From an uncultured Chlorobiaceae bacterium (GTDB taxonomy: Bacteria > Bacteroidota > Chlorobiia > Chlorobiales > Chlorobiaceae), in NCBI GenBank assembly GCA_903994525.1, contig CAJEXW010000014.1, positions 1-64,000 on the forward strand: DNA of 64,000 nucleotides, given 5' to 3'. Position numbers and translations under genes: made by a program. Shown here piece by piece: positions 27,315 to 36,475 of the stretch. The number at the start of each line of letters is the position of its first letter. The first letter of the stretch is position 1. The notes beneath the pieces are model-generated. The model was not told the origin of the DNA. It worked only from the letters and a program-made list of their open reading frames with translations, and ran no database searches.

Positions 27315-28670
27315 CCGTTGATATTTATGCAACCTGGGGGGGCAGATTGACTTTCCCGCCCGGGTTGCATTGGCCTCTTGGTTGAAGAAGCTTTCAATGC
27401 CCTCGACTATGATGGCTGTGGCACCGATATTCTGCTCAACAAATTTCCCTGCAGATTTTCCGATGTTTTCCCTCTGTTGAGTATCATGGATCAGAGTGCC
27501 AAGGGCAGTGGCCAACTCTTTTTGATCGTGAATCACGGTTGCTCCTCCTGCCGCCACGAGCCCCTCGGCATCAGGGGAGTTATGGTAGCGGGGCCCAAAG
27601 AGTACCGGAATGTGATAGACGGCCGCTTCAAGGGTGTTATGCACATTGACCCCAAAGCCTCCTCCAACATAGGCAATTGATGCGACTGAATAGAGTTCCA
27701 CCAGATACCCTGTCTGGTCGATAACCAGTATCTGTTTTTCAGGATTAAAGCTGCCATTCATGGCCGATACCGGTGTATAAGCAAGGGAGCGACTGTCCAG
27801 TTCGCGGTAGAGTCGTGCCATGTTTTCAGGGTTGACCTGATGTGGCACCAGAACCAAAGATACACTCTCACCAAGAGCCTTCCAGGCAGGAAGAAGAAGC
27901 ATCTCATCCTGCTCCCAGACACTGCCGGCGACCAGCACCATGCGCTTATGGTAGAGGCTTCTGATGTGATCTACACCGTCGCTGTTTCTGCTTCTTTGCC
28001 AGACCTGGTCAAACCTCGGATCACCGGCAGTTTCAGCATATTCGCATCTGAATTTTTCCCGAAAAGCAAGTGTATCCTTTGGTGATGCAGTAAAGATTTG
28101 GTTAAAAAGGTGAAAAATGTTCTGGTAAAACCCTTTCAAAGCCGGGTTAAAGTAAGGGGCATGCTTTTGGAGGACGGCTGCTGCGAGAATCAGCTTTACC
28201 CCTGCTTTTTTTGCTTCGACAAGGTGGTTTGGCCAGAAATCGTATCGCATGAGCAGCAGTACGTCAGGCTTGAGCAATGCAACCAGTTTTTTTGCATTGT
28301 GGCGGGTGTCTGCCGGTAGATAGAAGACTGCGGTAGCATCAGGATAGTTTTTTCTTGCGTTGTACCCGGAATCTGAGAGAAAGGAGACAAACAGGGTGAG
28401 CTCGGGATGTCGCTCCTTCATGGTCGCTATAACTGGACGCGCCTGCTCAAATTCACCAACAGAGGATGCGTGAACCCATAATCTGAACGTTGATGATGAT
28501 GATGATTGTTGGTCGATAGTGAGTTCAAGCTCTTCGAAAAGTGTTTTTCGGACACTGAAAAAAGTTCTGACTTTAGGGTTCCATGAGCTGATAAGCTTTG
28601 CGATTCCAAGAACAACAGGGAAGAGAGTGGTGTAGAGAAAAACGGTGAAACTGCTCATATTGGCCTTCAT
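27300..28670 (-). CDS. waaA: Kdo transferase, lipid A core synthesis
   Basis: WaaA (KdtA) adds Kdo sugars to the lipid IV-A precursor at the inner membrane. The chosen start MKANMSSFTVFLYTTLF gives a 456-residue protein with an N-terminal membrane anchor and the GT-B family 30 features: WVHASSVGEFEQARPVI, LFVSFLSDSGY, DTRHNAKKLV, ILAAAVLQK, GSVWEQDE, VLVPHQVNPENM and YVGGGFGVNVHNTLEAAVY. A TTG start 18 codons further upstream is possible. A run of five Ser codons (TCA/ATC-type trinucleotide repeat) near residue 68 of the longer form could be unstable. The C-terminal 30 residues contain a hairpin-forming stretch shared with the terminator zone of the convergent gene. Confidence 0.93.
   Translation of the reverse strand: MKANMSSFTVFLYTTLFPVVLGIAKLISSWNPKVRTFFSVRKTLFEELELTIDQQSSSSSTFRLWVHASSVGEFEQARPVIATMKERHPELTLFVSFLSDSGYNARKNYPDATAVFYLPADTRHNAKKLVALLKPDVLLLMRYDFWPNHLVEAKKAGVKLILAAAVLQKHAPYFNPALKGFYQNIFHLFNQIFTASPKDTLAFREKFRCEYAETAGDPRFDQVWQRSRNSDGVDHIRSLYHKRMVLVAGSVWEQDEMLLLPAWKALGESVSLVLVPHQVNPENMARLYRELDSRSLAYTPVSAMNGSFNPEKQILVIDQTGYLVELYSVASIAYVGGGFGVNVHNTLEAAVYHIPVLFGPRYHNSPDAEGLVAAGGATVIHDQKELATALGTLIHDTQQRENIGKSAGKFVEQNIGATAIIVEGIESFFNQEANATRAGKSICPPRLHKYQRLKCP
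27327..27370. terminator. Long imperfect hairpin at a convergent gene end
   Basis: An ATGCAACC...GGTTGCAT inverted repeat with a mostly paired GC-rich interior encloses about 10 unpaired bases. It lies just after the DUF3570 stop and inside the last codons of waaA. No T-run follows on the plus strand, so it may act with weak efficiency or protect mRNA ends. Confidence 0.45.
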
Positions 28671-28851
28671 GCGGGTTAATTTGAGTTGAAAAGTAAGAAA
28701 AAAGCAGGAAGGGCCACCTCTCAAATATTCAGGAGTTGCCTTTAAAAAATAAATTCGTCTTTTACAAAGAAAAATGGTACTATGGGATCGTTTTAATGCG
28801 TGGTGAATATGCTAAGAAAGGACGCTTGCAAAATTGATAGTTGTTGAGACT

Positions 28852-28926
28852 ATGAAGATTTTCTGCGTTTGTGACGATACGATGGCCTTCTGCTTTGCCG
28901 GAAGATGCCCCGATGTTTTCGGTTGA
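28852..28926 (+). CDS. Possible cysteine-rich leader peptide ahead of the helicase gene
   Basis: A 24-codon frame, MKIFCVCDDTMAFCFAGRCP then DVFG, with four Cys codons, lies in the 350-base region between waaA and the DEAD-box gene. No clear ribosome-binding site is seen. It precedes a terminator hairpin by 48 bases, the geometry of an attenuator, but no family likeness supports it. Confidence 0.25.
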   Translation: MKIFCVCDDTMAFCFAGRCPDVFG

Positions 28927-28973
28927 TGAGAACTCTTCTTCATTTTTTTCTTTCCTGCATTGCTGCCACTCGC

Positions 28974-28993
28974 GCCTCAAGCGAGGCTTTTTT
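28974..28993 (+). terminator. Intrinsic terminator in the helicase leader
   Basis: GCCTC-AAGC-GAGGC followed directly by six T, only 30 bases before the helicase start. A competing stem CTCGC/GCGAG overlaps it. It could be an attenuator of the helicase transcript or the end of a separate small RNA. Confidence 0.7.
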
Positions 28994-29022
28994 ATCAATG
29001 ATCTGGGAAGGAAACATACTCT

Positions 29023-30831
29023 ATGAAAGAACAGCAACTTTTGCCTCAGGATTTTAGCGCCCTTCAGCTTGCCGAACCGCTCATGAGAGCGCTTCAGGAG
29101 GTGGGCTACGAAAACCCGACACCTATTCAGGCTCAGACAATCCCCCTTATTCTCGAAGGACGTGATGTTCTCGGGCAGGCACAGACCGGCACAGGAAAAA
29201 CTGCTGCATTTGCTTTACCCATACTCTCCAATATAAATCTTGAACTGGCCGAGCCACAGGCACTGGTGCTTGCCCCTACACGGGAGCTTGCCATACAGGT
29301 TGCGGAGGCTTTTCAGCGTTATGCCGAATATCTTAAGGGCTTCCATGTAGTTCCAATTTATGGAGGACAGGATTATGGCATTCAGCTTCGCATGTTGAGA
29401 AGGGGAGTGCATGTTATTGTTGGAACACCCGGTCGTGTCATGGATCATATACGTCGCGGCACACTTAATCTTAACACTCTCAAATGTCTGGTGCTTGACG
29501 AGGCTGATGAGATGCTTCGCATGGGATTTATTGACGATGTTGAGTGGATTCTTGAGCAGACCCCCAAAAGTCGTCAGGTTGCCCTTTTTTCGGCAACCAT
29601 GCCACCGCCGATTCGCCGCATTGCTCAAAAGTATCTGAATAATCCTGCAGAGGTGACCATACAGAACAAGACAACGACGGTTGATACTATTCGTCAGCGC
29701 TACTGGATCGTTGGTGGCAGCCACAAGATCGATATTCTTACGAGAATTCTTGAGGTGGAGCCATTCGACGGTATACTTATTTTTGTGCGAACCAAAACCA
29801 TGACGATTGAGCTTGCCGAAAAGCTTCAGGCGAGGGGATATGGTGCCGCCGCCCTGAATGGTGATATGCCCCAGAGTCAGCGCGAGCGTACCGTCGAGCA
29901 GCTCAAGAGCGGCGTGTTGAGTATTGTGATAGCCACTGATGTTGCGGCTCGCGGTCTCGATGTTGAGCGTATCAGCCATGTCATCAACTACGATATTCCA
30001 TCCGATACCGAGTCCTATGTTCACCGGATTGGTCGAACAGGTCGAGCCGGGCGTGCAGGAGATGCCATTTTGTTTGTTTCCCCGAGAGAGAAAAACATGC
30101 TCTACTCTATTGAACGGGCAACACACAGTCGTATTGAGCTGATGGTGCTACCGACCACAGAGGTAATCAACAACAAGAGGATTGCAAAGTTTAATCAGCG
30201 CATCACCGACAGGATTGCGGCTGAAGAGCTTGGCTTTTTCACCAATCTTATTGAGCAGTATTGTCAGGAACATGATGTGCCTGTGCTCGATGCTGCAGCC
30301 GCGCTTGCCGCAATTGTGCAGGGTGAAACCCCCCTTCTTTTGTCGAACAAGCCAGAGAAATCCCGATTTCACGAAGAGAGGGAAGGCGCTGGCAGCAGGG
30401 ATCGCGGTTTCGACAAGGATCGGGGCTCTGACCGTGATCGCGGGCCGGTAAAAAAGAGAGGAAAGGGTGAATCCTATGGCGACGAGGGGAAGGAGCGGTA
30501 CCGTCTTGAGGTAGGCAGTGAGCATGGAGTCAAGGCGGGCAATATTCTCGGTGCTATTTTGAATGAAGTTGGACTTGATCCCGAGTCGGTGGGCCATATC
30601 TCCATCAACGAAGGGTACAGTACTGTTGAGCTGCCGCAGGGTATGCCCGATAATATCTTTCATGAGTTGAGAAAGGTGAGGGTCTGCGGGCGTCAGTTGC
30701 GACTCTCCAAAATGGAAGATCAGGAGCGCGAGTCACCTTACGGCGCTAAAAAAAGTTTGAAAAAGCCTTATAAACCAGCCGGAAAAGATGGTGCATTTTT
30801 TACCGGTAATAAAAAGAAAAGAAAGGGTTGA
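29023..30831 (+). CDS. deaD: DEAD-box RNA helicase (DeaD/CsdA type)
   Basis: A 602-residue ATP-dependent RNA helicase. The helicase core shows the Q motif (FSALQLAEPLMRALQEVGYENPTPIQ), AQTGTGKT (motif I), PTRELAIQ (Ia), TPGRVMD (Ib), VLDEADEM (II), SATMP (III), IFVRTK (IV), ATDVAARGLDV (V) and HRIGRTGRAG (VI). After an Arg/Asp-rich low-complexity linker (about 445-480) comes a DbpA-type RNA-binding domain (RLEVGSEHGVKAGNILGAIL...). Such proteins unwind rRNA and mRNA structure, often in cold. The start is ATG preceded by GGGAAGGAAAC. The 350-base leader with a terminator 30 bases upstream suggests control by premature termination. Confidence 0.95.
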   Translation: MKEQQLLPQDFSALQLAEPLMRALQEVGYENPTPIQAQTIPLILEGRDVLGQAQTGTGKTAAFALPILSNINLELAEPQALVLAPTRELAIQVAEAFQRYAEYLKGFHVVPIYGGQDYGIQLRMLRRGVHVIVGTPGRVMDHIRRGTLNLNTLKCLVLDEADEMLRMGFIDDVEWILEQTPKSRQVALFSATMPPPIRRIAQKYLNNPAEVTIQNKTTTVDTIRQRYWIVGGSHKIDILTRILEVEPFDGILIFVRTKTMTIELAEKLQARGYGAAALNGDMPQSQRERTVEQLKSGVLSIVIATDVAARGLDVERISHVINYDIPSDTESYVHRIGRTGRAGRAGDAILFVSPREKNMLYSIERATHSRIELMVLPTTEVINNKRIAKFNQRITDRIAAEELGFFTNLIEQYCQEHDVPVLDAAAALAAIVQGETPLLLSNKPEKSRFHEEREGAGSRDRGFDKDRGSDRDRGPVKKRGKGESYGDEGKERYRLEVGSEHGVKAGNILGAILNEVGLDPESVGHISINEGYSTVELPQGMPDNIFHELRKVRVCGRQLRLSKMEDQERESPYGAKKSLKKPYKPAGKDGAFFTGNKKKRKG

Positions 30832-30849
30832 TGTTGTCGCCCGCCTATT

Positions 30850-31335
30850 ATGTTAGTTACATCATTCAGGGAGCTTGTCCCTATCCTTCAAACCGCAATT
30901 GGCCCGATGATTCTTATATCGGGCCTCGGTCTTCTTCTTCTTACCATGACGAACAGGCTCGGTCGCATTATCGACCGCTCAAGGTCACTTCTTGATGATC
31001 TTGAGTCGTATCCAGAGGCTTATATTCTTAGGATCAACAAAGAGGTTGCCATTTTATGGAAGCGGGCCCGTTACATTCGCATCTCAATTTTGCTGGCATG
31101 CTTCACCTGTTTTGGAGCAAGCTGGCTTATTATTCTGCTTTTTCTCAGCGCACTGATTGATCTGAATTTGCCGATGTTGTTATCCGGTATCTTTATCGTC
31201 AGTATGCTTTGCCTGAGCAGTTCGTTGCTTTTTTTCTTTTTTGATGTCAATATGACGCTTTCGGCGTTAAAAATTGAGATGGAGAGCCACGACAAAAAGC
31301 GCCTTATCATTGAGACAATGGGCGGCTATCGATAG
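30850..31335 (+). CDS. DUF2721-family membrane protein
   Basis: A 161-residue protein with three or four hydrophobic segments (about 10-32, 75-100, 105-130). Family marks are the opening IGPMILISGLGLLLLTMTNRLGRIIDRSR and the C-terminal half LFFFFDVNMTLSALKIE. DUF2721 proteins have no known function. It begins 19 bases after the helicase stop and is probably co-transcribed. Its end faces the convergent recombinase gene at a 5-base distance. Confidence 0.8.
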   Translation: MLVTSFRELVPILQTAIGPMILISGLGLLLLTMTNRLGRIIDRSRSLLDDLESYPEAYILRINKEVAILWKRARYIRISILLACFTCFGASWLIILLFLSALIDLNLPMLLSGIFIVSMLCLSSSLLFFFFDVNMTLSALKIEMESHDKKRLIIETMGGYR

Positions 31336-31340
31336 TTTTT

Positions 31341-32255
31341 TTAGCCTCTTGGATGAAATGTTCTGTGAACCTCCTTGAGGAATGATCGGTCGATGTGGGT
31401 GTAGATCTGGGTGGTGACGATGGAGCTGTGGCCAAGCATCTCCTGAACGGCACGCAGATCGGCTCCTCCCTCGATAAGATGGGTGGCAAAGGTATGTCGG
31501 AGCGTGTGCGGACTGATTTTTTTTTCAATTCCCGCCGTAATGGCATATTTTCGAACCATATCGAAGAGTGCCATCCGCGATAATTTGACTCCGCGTGCAT
31601 TGAGAAAGAGGTAGTCATCGGAGTTTTTCTGCACCAGTGACAGTCGTAGTTCAGTCTGGTACCGTTTGACCCATAAAAGAGCCGAATTGCCAACGGGCAC
31701 CAGCCTCTCTTTTGACCCCTTGCCGAAAATCCTTATAAAACCAGCCTCAAGGTAGAGGTTGTGTTGCTGTATTGTGATCAGTTCAGTCACCCTTACCCCG
31801 GTTGCATAGAGAAGCTCCAGTATAGCCTTGTCTCTCTGAATGAATTTTCCCGGAGGGTGGTGGGTGAGTGGAGCATCAAGTAATCTCAGGGTTTCATCAA
31901 TGGTGAGGACAGCGGGCAGATAACGCGCCTGTTTTGGCTGCTGGATGGTTTCAGCAGGGTTGATGGCGAGAATTCTTTCTGTAACAAGAAATTTATGAAG
32001 TGAACGAATGGCTGAAATGTTTCTTGCCATTGAACTAGCTTCAAGCCCAAGTGCAGAGAGTTCTGTAATGAACTCCTTGATCTGTTCGGTCGTTATGGCT
32101 CCAAGTGCTCTCGCATGTTGTTGCATGAAGAGTAGATAGCGCTTGAGATCATTGCTGTAGGATGCCCGTGTGTGTATCGACAAGTTGCGCTCAATCAGCA
32201 TTGCGTTGAGGAAATTCTCCAGCACTTTTCTGTATGGAAGGTCAAGTGCATTCAT
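31341..32255 (-). CDS. xerD: Tyrosine recombinase of the XerC/XerD family
   Basis: A 304-residue recombinase, length normal for XerC/D. I start it at MNALDLPYRKVLENF, which overlaps the rsmB stop by 14 bases; the reading frame is open further upstream but inside rsmB. The N-terminal SAM-like core-binding domain includes TRASYSNDLKRYLLFM. Catalytic residues are complete: Arg in ATGVRVTELI, Lys in FGKGSKERLVPV, H-x-x-R in HTLRHTFATHL, His in LGHSSIVTTQ and Tyr in IYTHI. XerCD resolves chromosome dimers at dif. Whether this is C or D is not certain; the symbol is a best guess. No phage genes adjoin it, so a housekeeping role is likely. Confidence 0.85.
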   Translation of the reverse strand: MNALDLPYRKVLENFLNAMLIERNLSIHTRASYSNDLKRYLLFMQQHARALGAITTEQIKEFITELSALGLEASSMARNISAIRSLHKFLVTERILAINPAETIQQPKQARYLPAVLTIDETLRLLDAPLTHHPPGKFIQRDKAILELLYATGVRVTELITIQQHNLYLEAGFIRIFGKGSKERLVPVGNSALLWVKRYQTELRLSLVQKNSDDYLFLNARGVKLSRMALFDMVRKYAITAGIEKKISPHTLRHTFATHLIEGGADLRAVQEMLGHSSIVTTQIYTHIDRSFLKEVHRTFHPRG

Positions 32256-33546
32256 TTTTGCTGAATTTTTTATGAACCCGCTGACAGAATCCGCCGTCAA
32301 AACCACGATACTCTCCCGGCAGTGTGAGTATTTTTTCTTCAGGATCAGTGGTAAAATCGGGATGCCTCTCCAGAAACGCCTCAATCTGAAGACTATTCTC
32401 TTCGGGTTCGATCGAGCACGTTGCATAGACAAGCACCCCACCATCATCAAGTAATGCCGCTGCATGGTCAAGAAGGTCCCTTTGGAGTTGCACGAGTTCT
32501 ACAAGCATTTCCGGGCTCACTTTCCAGCGTAGTTCTGCCCGTCGGCCAAGGACGCCGGTGCCAGAGCATGGTGCATCAAGAAGAATGGCATCGGGGCGCT
32601 GATCCGGTATAAAGCTTCTGGCATCGGCGGTTACTGTGGTAATCATGGTAATTCCGAGGGCTTTGGCATGGGCATCCAGTTTTAAAAGTTTTTGCTCATA
32701 GCGGTCAACCGCAAGAAGCTGTCCGTTGTTCTGCATCAGTTCTGCCAGAAAGGTCGCTTTGCCGCCGGGTGCTGAGCAGAGATCCAGCACTGTGGTGCCG
32801 GGTGCCGGATTGAGCAGAAGGCAGGCACGCCCCTGTGTCGGGTTCTGGACAGTGAGGTGGCCCCCGCTTATTGCTGGTTCAAACGTGGTGAAATCCTTCG
32901 AGAGAAAAAAAGATTCAATGTTGCAGGTTTCGTATTTCACTTCGGCATCACTATTGGCAAAAAACTGCTCTGTTGATGCTTTCAGTCGATTGATTCTGAA
33001 CCCCAGCAGTGGTGGTTGATTGTTATAGGTGAGGATGGCCTCGGTTTTTTCGGCTCCGAACGCTCTCATCCAGCGCTCAATCAGCCACTCTGGGTGCGAG
33101 TAGCGGATGGCAAGCTGCTTTTCAGGTTGCTCCTCGCTCAGCCATGCTTCAAGGGTCATGCTGTCCGGAGTGATTTTTCGAAGAACACCGTTGACAAGCT
33201 TCGACATCCGGTCGCCCTTGTACTTGCGGGCAAGTTTGACGCACTCGTTTACCGCCGCCCAGTCAGGGACTTTATTGAGGAACAGAATTTGATAAGCGCC
33301 GAGACGAAGAATGTTTTTCAGGACAGATGCTGCCTTGTCGAGTTTGTGATGGTACACATGGCTGATAAGGTAATCAAGCTGGAGACGTTGGCGCAGTACC
33401 CCGTTCACCAGCTCCGTTGCCAGCGCCCGATCAACACGGTTGAGCGCCGAGTGCTGAAGCTGTCGGTGGAGCAAGGTGTCGGAGTGCTCCTTTCCTGTTT
33501 CAAGTGACTGCAGAACAGTCAAGGCAAGTTCTCGTGCGGTGATCAT
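32242..33546 (-). CDS. rsmB: 16S rRNA m5C967 methyltransferase
   Basis: A 434-residue protein with an N-terminal NusB-like RNA-binding domain (residues 1-140, ARELALTVLQSLE onward) and a C-terminal Rossmann methyltransferase. SAM-binding motif DLCSAPGGKATFLAEL lies near 256-271. The two conserved cysteines are in DAPCSGTGVLGRRAEL and YATCSIEPEEN; the latter is the catalytic nucleophile in this family. It is followed by the recombinase gene in a 14-base overlap. The start faces the SAM riboswitch and metX on the other strand. Confidence 0.93.
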   Translation of the reverse strand: MITARELALTVLQSLETGKEHSDTLLHRQLQHSALNRVDRALATELVNGVLRQRLQLDYLISHVYHHKLDKAASVLKNILRLGAYQILFLNKVPDWAAVNECVKLARKYKGDRMSKLVNGVLRKITPDSMTLEAWLSEEQPEKQLAIRYSHPEWLIERWMRAFGAEKTEAILTYNNQPPLLGFRINRLKASTEQFFANSDAEVKYETCNIESFFLSKDFTTFEPAISGGHLTVQNPTQGRACLLLNPAPGTTVLDLCSAPGGKATFLAELMQNNGQLLAVDRYEQKLLKLDAHAKALGITMITTVTADARSFIPDQRPDAILLDAPCSGTGVLGRRAELRWKVSPEMLVELVQLQRDLLDHAAALLDDGGVLVYATCSIEPEENSLQIEAFLERHPDFTTDPEEKILTLPGEYRGFDGGFCQRVHKKFSKNECT

Positions 33547-33655
33547 CTGTAAAAATTAATAAACAGGGTTAAGTAAGCCGTGCTCTTCAGTGTGTTTGTA
33601 AAATACTATTCCCTGTTGTAGATTGTCCAAACTAAATGTTCTTTTCAAGATTTCA

Positions 33656-33766
33656 AGCTATCATCCAGAAAGGCGGAGGGACTGGCCCAGAGAAGCCTTG
33701 GCAACCATTATTCCACAATGATTGGTGCCAATTCCACCCCGGCAACGACCGGGAACGATGATGGTA
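33656..33766 (+). ncRNA. SAM-I (S-box) riboswitch
   Basis: The 5' strand of the closing stem (about 33658-33665, CTATCATC) pairs with GATGATGG at 33757-33764. Between them are the conserved SAM-I core segments AGGCGGAGGGACTGGCCC and GAAGCC..GGCAACC, the loop pairing region, and two further stems (ATTGGTGCCA and CCCCGGCAACGACCGGG). It controls metX, 140 bases downstream, turning it off when SAM is plentiful. Function established for the family; the assignment is by conserved sequence. Confidence 0.93.
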
Positions 33767-33851
33767 TGTACTCCTTGCTGAAGGTTCATACCTCACCTGT
33801 CTCTTTTTTTCCGCAGAATCACAGTTGTTTGCGCACTCCTGTAGTGATGGC

Positions 33852-33873
33852 ACCACCCTCCAGGTGGTTTTTG
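33852..33873 (+). terminator. Expression-platform terminator of the SAM riboswitch
   Basis: A hairpin ACCACC-CTCCA-GGTGGT followed by TTTTG, 86 bases after the aptamer and 32 before the metX start. The segment GGTATG right after the aptamer can pair with CATACC at 33787-33792 and could be part of the switching structure. Confidence 0.55.
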
Positions 33874-33904
33874 AAAAGGCTTTTGCAAAACTGACAAGAG
33901 ACGT

Positions 33905-34972
33905 ATGAGAGCATATACCGAGTTTATTTCCGCAAAAACCAACTATGTTGAGCTTGGCGAACCCTATACCACTGAATCAGGAGGGATCTTTTCCTCATTG
34001 CGAATAGCATACCGAACCTGGGGAAAACTCAATGCAAAAAAAAATAATGTTATTCTTGTCTGTCAGGCGCTCACAGGATCTGCTGATGCCGATGCCTGGT
34101 GGGAAGGGATGTTTTCCGTCGGTGGTGCTTTTGATGAGACTCTTGATTTCATTATCTGTACAAATGTGCTTGGGAGCTGTTATGGCACAACAGGTCCTGC
34201 TTCGATCAATCTGGTGACAGGTCGTCATTATGGTCCCGATTTTCCCTTGATAACCATCCGCGATATGGTGCATGTTCAGCGTCTCTTGCTTGCCGGATTG
34301 GGTATTGATCATCTCAAGCTTGTGGTTGGAGCCTCTCTTGGAGGAATGCAGGTGCTTGAGTGGGGGGTTCTTTATCCTGATGTGGCGCAAGCGTTGATGC
34401 CAATGGGAGCTTCAGGTCGCCACTCTGCATGGTGTATCGGGCAAAGTGAGGCGCAGCGACAGGCCATTTTTGCCGATCAACACTGGAATGATGGCTGGTA
34501 TGATGCGGCTCTTCCGCCCACCAAAGGTCTTGCCGCAGCGAGGATGATGGCGATGTGTACCTATCGCAGCTTTGAGAATTTTCAGTCGCGTTTCGGACGA
34601 TCAGTTCAGGATGGAAAAACTCAAAAAACCTTTAAGGTGGAGAGTTATCTGCATCATCAGGGGAGAAAGCTTGTTGAGCGCTTTGATGCCAACAGCTACA
34701 TCACACTTACAAAAGCTATGGATATGCACGATCTCTCCAGAGGCAGGGGTGAGTACGAAGAGGTGTTGCGTTCCATGGAGTTACCGATTGAGATTCTCTC
34801 CATCAATTCCGATATTCTCTATCCAAAAGAGGAGCAGGAGGAGCTTGCCCGTCTTATGCCAAACTCAAGAATTCTTTATCTGGACGAGCCTTATGGTCAC
34901 GATGCCTTTCTCATTGATGTTGCGACAGTGAGCGGTATGGTGAGGAGTTTTCTTGATCGTCTCGAACCATGA
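33905..34972 (+). CDS. metX: Homoserine O-acetyltransferase
   Basis: MetX acylates homoserine for methionine synthesis by direct sulfhydrylation. The 355-residue alpha/beta hydrolase has LVCQALTGSADA (oxyanion zone), GTTGPASINLVTGRHYG, the nucleophile elbow GASLGGMQVLEWG with Ser near residue 147, the acid in ILSINSDILYP, and the catalytic His in EPYGHDAFLID. The family is known to use acetyl-CoA or succinyl-CoA; substrate choice is not readable with certainty. It is a single gene under a SAM-I riboswitch. The neighbouring metY is not in the window. A hairpin terminator follows about 160 bases downstream, shared with serS on the other strand. Confidence 0.94.
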   Translation: MRAYTEFISAKTNYVELGEPYTTESGGIFSSLRIAYRTWGKLNAKKNNVILVCQALTGSADADAWWEGMFSVGGAFDETLDFIICTNVLGSCYGTTGPASINLVTGRHYGPDFPLITIRDMVHVQRLLLAGLGIDHLKLVVGASLGGMQVLEWGVLYPDVAQALMPMGASGRHSAWCIGQSEAQRQAIFADQHWNDGWYDAALPPTKGLAAARMMAMCTYRSFENFQSRFGRSVQDGKTQKTFKVESYLHHQGRKLVERFDANSYITLTKAMDMHDLSRGRGEYEEVLRSMELPIEILSINSDILYPKEEQEELARLMPNSRILYLDEPYGHDAFLIDVATVSGMVRSFLDRLEP

Positions 34973-35130
34973 TTTTCCGGGTTTTCCGATTGTCATGATT
35001 TTTTGCGGTTGGAAAATGATGCCTTTCAAGTAATCAGGTTGGTCAAGTAAATCAGGGTTCAGATAATTGTATGGGCGTATTGCCATACGTCCATCCGAAT
35101 ACAGGTATCCTCGAAACGCAGAAAAAGGGT

Positions 35131-35158
35131 GACATGCCGGGCTGGAGCTCGGCATGTC
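35131..35158 (-). terminator. Terminator after serS
   Basis: A 9-bp perfect stem GACATGCCG/CGGCATGTC with a 10-base loop; on the minus strand CACCCTTTTTC follows. It sits 7 bases after the serS stop on that strand and in the metX-serS convergent gap. Confidence 0.75.
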
Positions 35159-35164
35159 AAGGTT

Positions 35165-36457
35165 TTATATCTCCTCAAATCCGGTATAGCGCTGCAAGAG
35201 CTCCGGCACCTTGATATGCCCCTCAGGTGTCTGGTAGTGCTCAAGCAGGGATACCATCAGTCGCGAGGTTGCCAAACCTGAGCCATTCAGTGTGTGGACA
35301 AACTCCGGTTTTGATTTGCCGTCGGGCTTGAAACGGATGTTCGATCTTCTTGCCTGATAATCCTCAAAGTTTGAGCAGCTCGATGCCTCAAGATATTTCT
35401 GTTCTGCTGGTGACCAGACCTCAATGTCGTAACATTTTGTTGCGTTGGCGCTGATGTCGCCACTGCAGAGCAGCAGAACGCGATAGGGAATCTTCAGCGC
35501 CACGAGAATTGCTTCAGCGTGACTCCGAATCTCCTCGAGCGCTGCGTACGACTCCTCGGGTCGCGTAAACTTCACCATCTCAACCTTGTTGAACTGATGT
35601 ACCCTGAGGAACCCGCGTGTATCCTTCCCATAACTTCCCGCTTCACGACGGAAACAGGCTGAGTAGGCTGCATAGGAGATTGGCAGGGTTGCAGTATCAA
35701 GCATCTCCCCCCGATGGAGGTTGGTCACAGGCACCTCAGCAGTTGGAATGGCATAGAGGTCATCTTCGCCGATGTGGTAAACCTGGTCAGCAAATTTCGG
35801 CCACTGCCCGGTGCCTCTCAGCGACTCCCTGTTTACCAGAAAAGGCGGAAAGACCTCGGTATAACCGTGACGCTCGGTGTGCATGTCAAGCATAAAGTTG
35901 ATCAGGGCTCGTTCCAGACGGGCTCCTTTGCCAATGTACGCGGGGAATCCTGCGCCACTCACCTTTGCTCCACGTTCAAAGTCGAGAATACTGAGTGATT
36001 TGCCCAGTTCCAGATGGTTTTTTACAGGAAAGTCAAGGTCGTGAACAAAAGCGACGGGCTCTCCATAAATCTGGTTATCAGCAGCGCTTCGTCCGGTTGG
36101 AACTGATGCGTGCAGTTTATTGGGGAGTGCCAGAAGGATATTCTCCATCTCTTCCTCAAACTGGCCGAGATCAGTGTCCACTTTGGCGAGTTCCATTCCT
36201 TCGACATCTGCTATTTTTCTGATTTCCTCTAACTCTAAGCCAAAAGATTTATCGCCTCTTTTTTTTCTTTCAGCAATTTCTTTTGACCGCTGATTTCGCA
36301 GGGATTTCAAATCGTCCGACTTTTTTACTAGTTCCTTTCGCTTATTATCCAGCGCAAGAAGCTCATTGACTTTTTGTATTTCGGAGGCAAGCTGCCGATT
36401 GTGCAGCATAGCCAGAACTTCATCTGGATTCTGGCGGATATAGCTAATATCAAGCAT
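35165..36457 (-). CDS. serS: Seryl-tRNA synthetase
   Basis: A 430-residue class II synthetase. The N-terminal antiparallel coiled coil (residues 27-100, with [22 protein letters not shown]) recognises the long variable arm of tRNA-Ser. Motif 2 is [28 protein letters not shown] (with the essential Arg residues) and motif 3 is [20 protein letters not shown]. It also aminoacylates the selenocysteine tRNA when present. It is followed upstream (19 bases) by a YqeY-like gene. The ORF has a normal length and complete motifs. Confidence 0.96.
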   Translation of the reverse strand: MLDISYIRQNPDEVLAMLHNRQLASEIQKVNELLALDNKRKELVKKSDDLKSLRNQRSKEIAERKKRGDKSFGLELEEIRKIADVEGMELAKVDTDLGQFEEEMENILLALPNKLHASVPTGRSAADNQIYGEPVAFVHDLDFPVKNHLELGKSLSILDFERGAKVSGAGFPAYIGKGARLERALINFMLDMHTERHGYTEVFPPFLVNRESLRGTGQWPKFADQVYHIGEDDLYAIPTAEVPVTNLHRGEMLDTATLPISYAAYSACFRREAGSYGKDTRGFLRVHQFNKVEMVKFTRPEESYAALEEIRSHAEAILVALKIPYRVLLLCSGDISANATKCYDIEVWSPAEQKYLEASSCSNFEDYQARRSNIRFKPDGKSKPEFVHTLNGSGLATSRLMVSLLEHYQTPEGHIKVPELLQRYTGFEEI

Positions 36458-36475
36458 GATAAAAGATAGAATGGG

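Noticed and set aside
28480..28520. A GAT/ATC trinucleotide repeat in waaA suggesting phase variation
   Set aside because: Changes in units of three keep the frame, so it would only alter a short Ser run; on/off switching is not possible.
29215..30126. A 303-codon open frame antisense to the DEAD-box helicase
   Set aside because: It lies wholly inside the helicase gene, whose motifs are intact; the antisense product has no recognisable features and reflects third-position composition.
31341..32255. The tyrosine recombinase as part of a prophage or integron
   Set aside because: No phage genes, att-like repeats or cassettes adjoin it, and it overlaps a housekeeping rRNA methylase gene; XerC/D is the simpler call.
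33653..33856. A 67-codon frame on the minus strand
   Set aside because: It covers the SAM-I riboswitch, which explains its conservation; no ribosome-binding site or family likeness.
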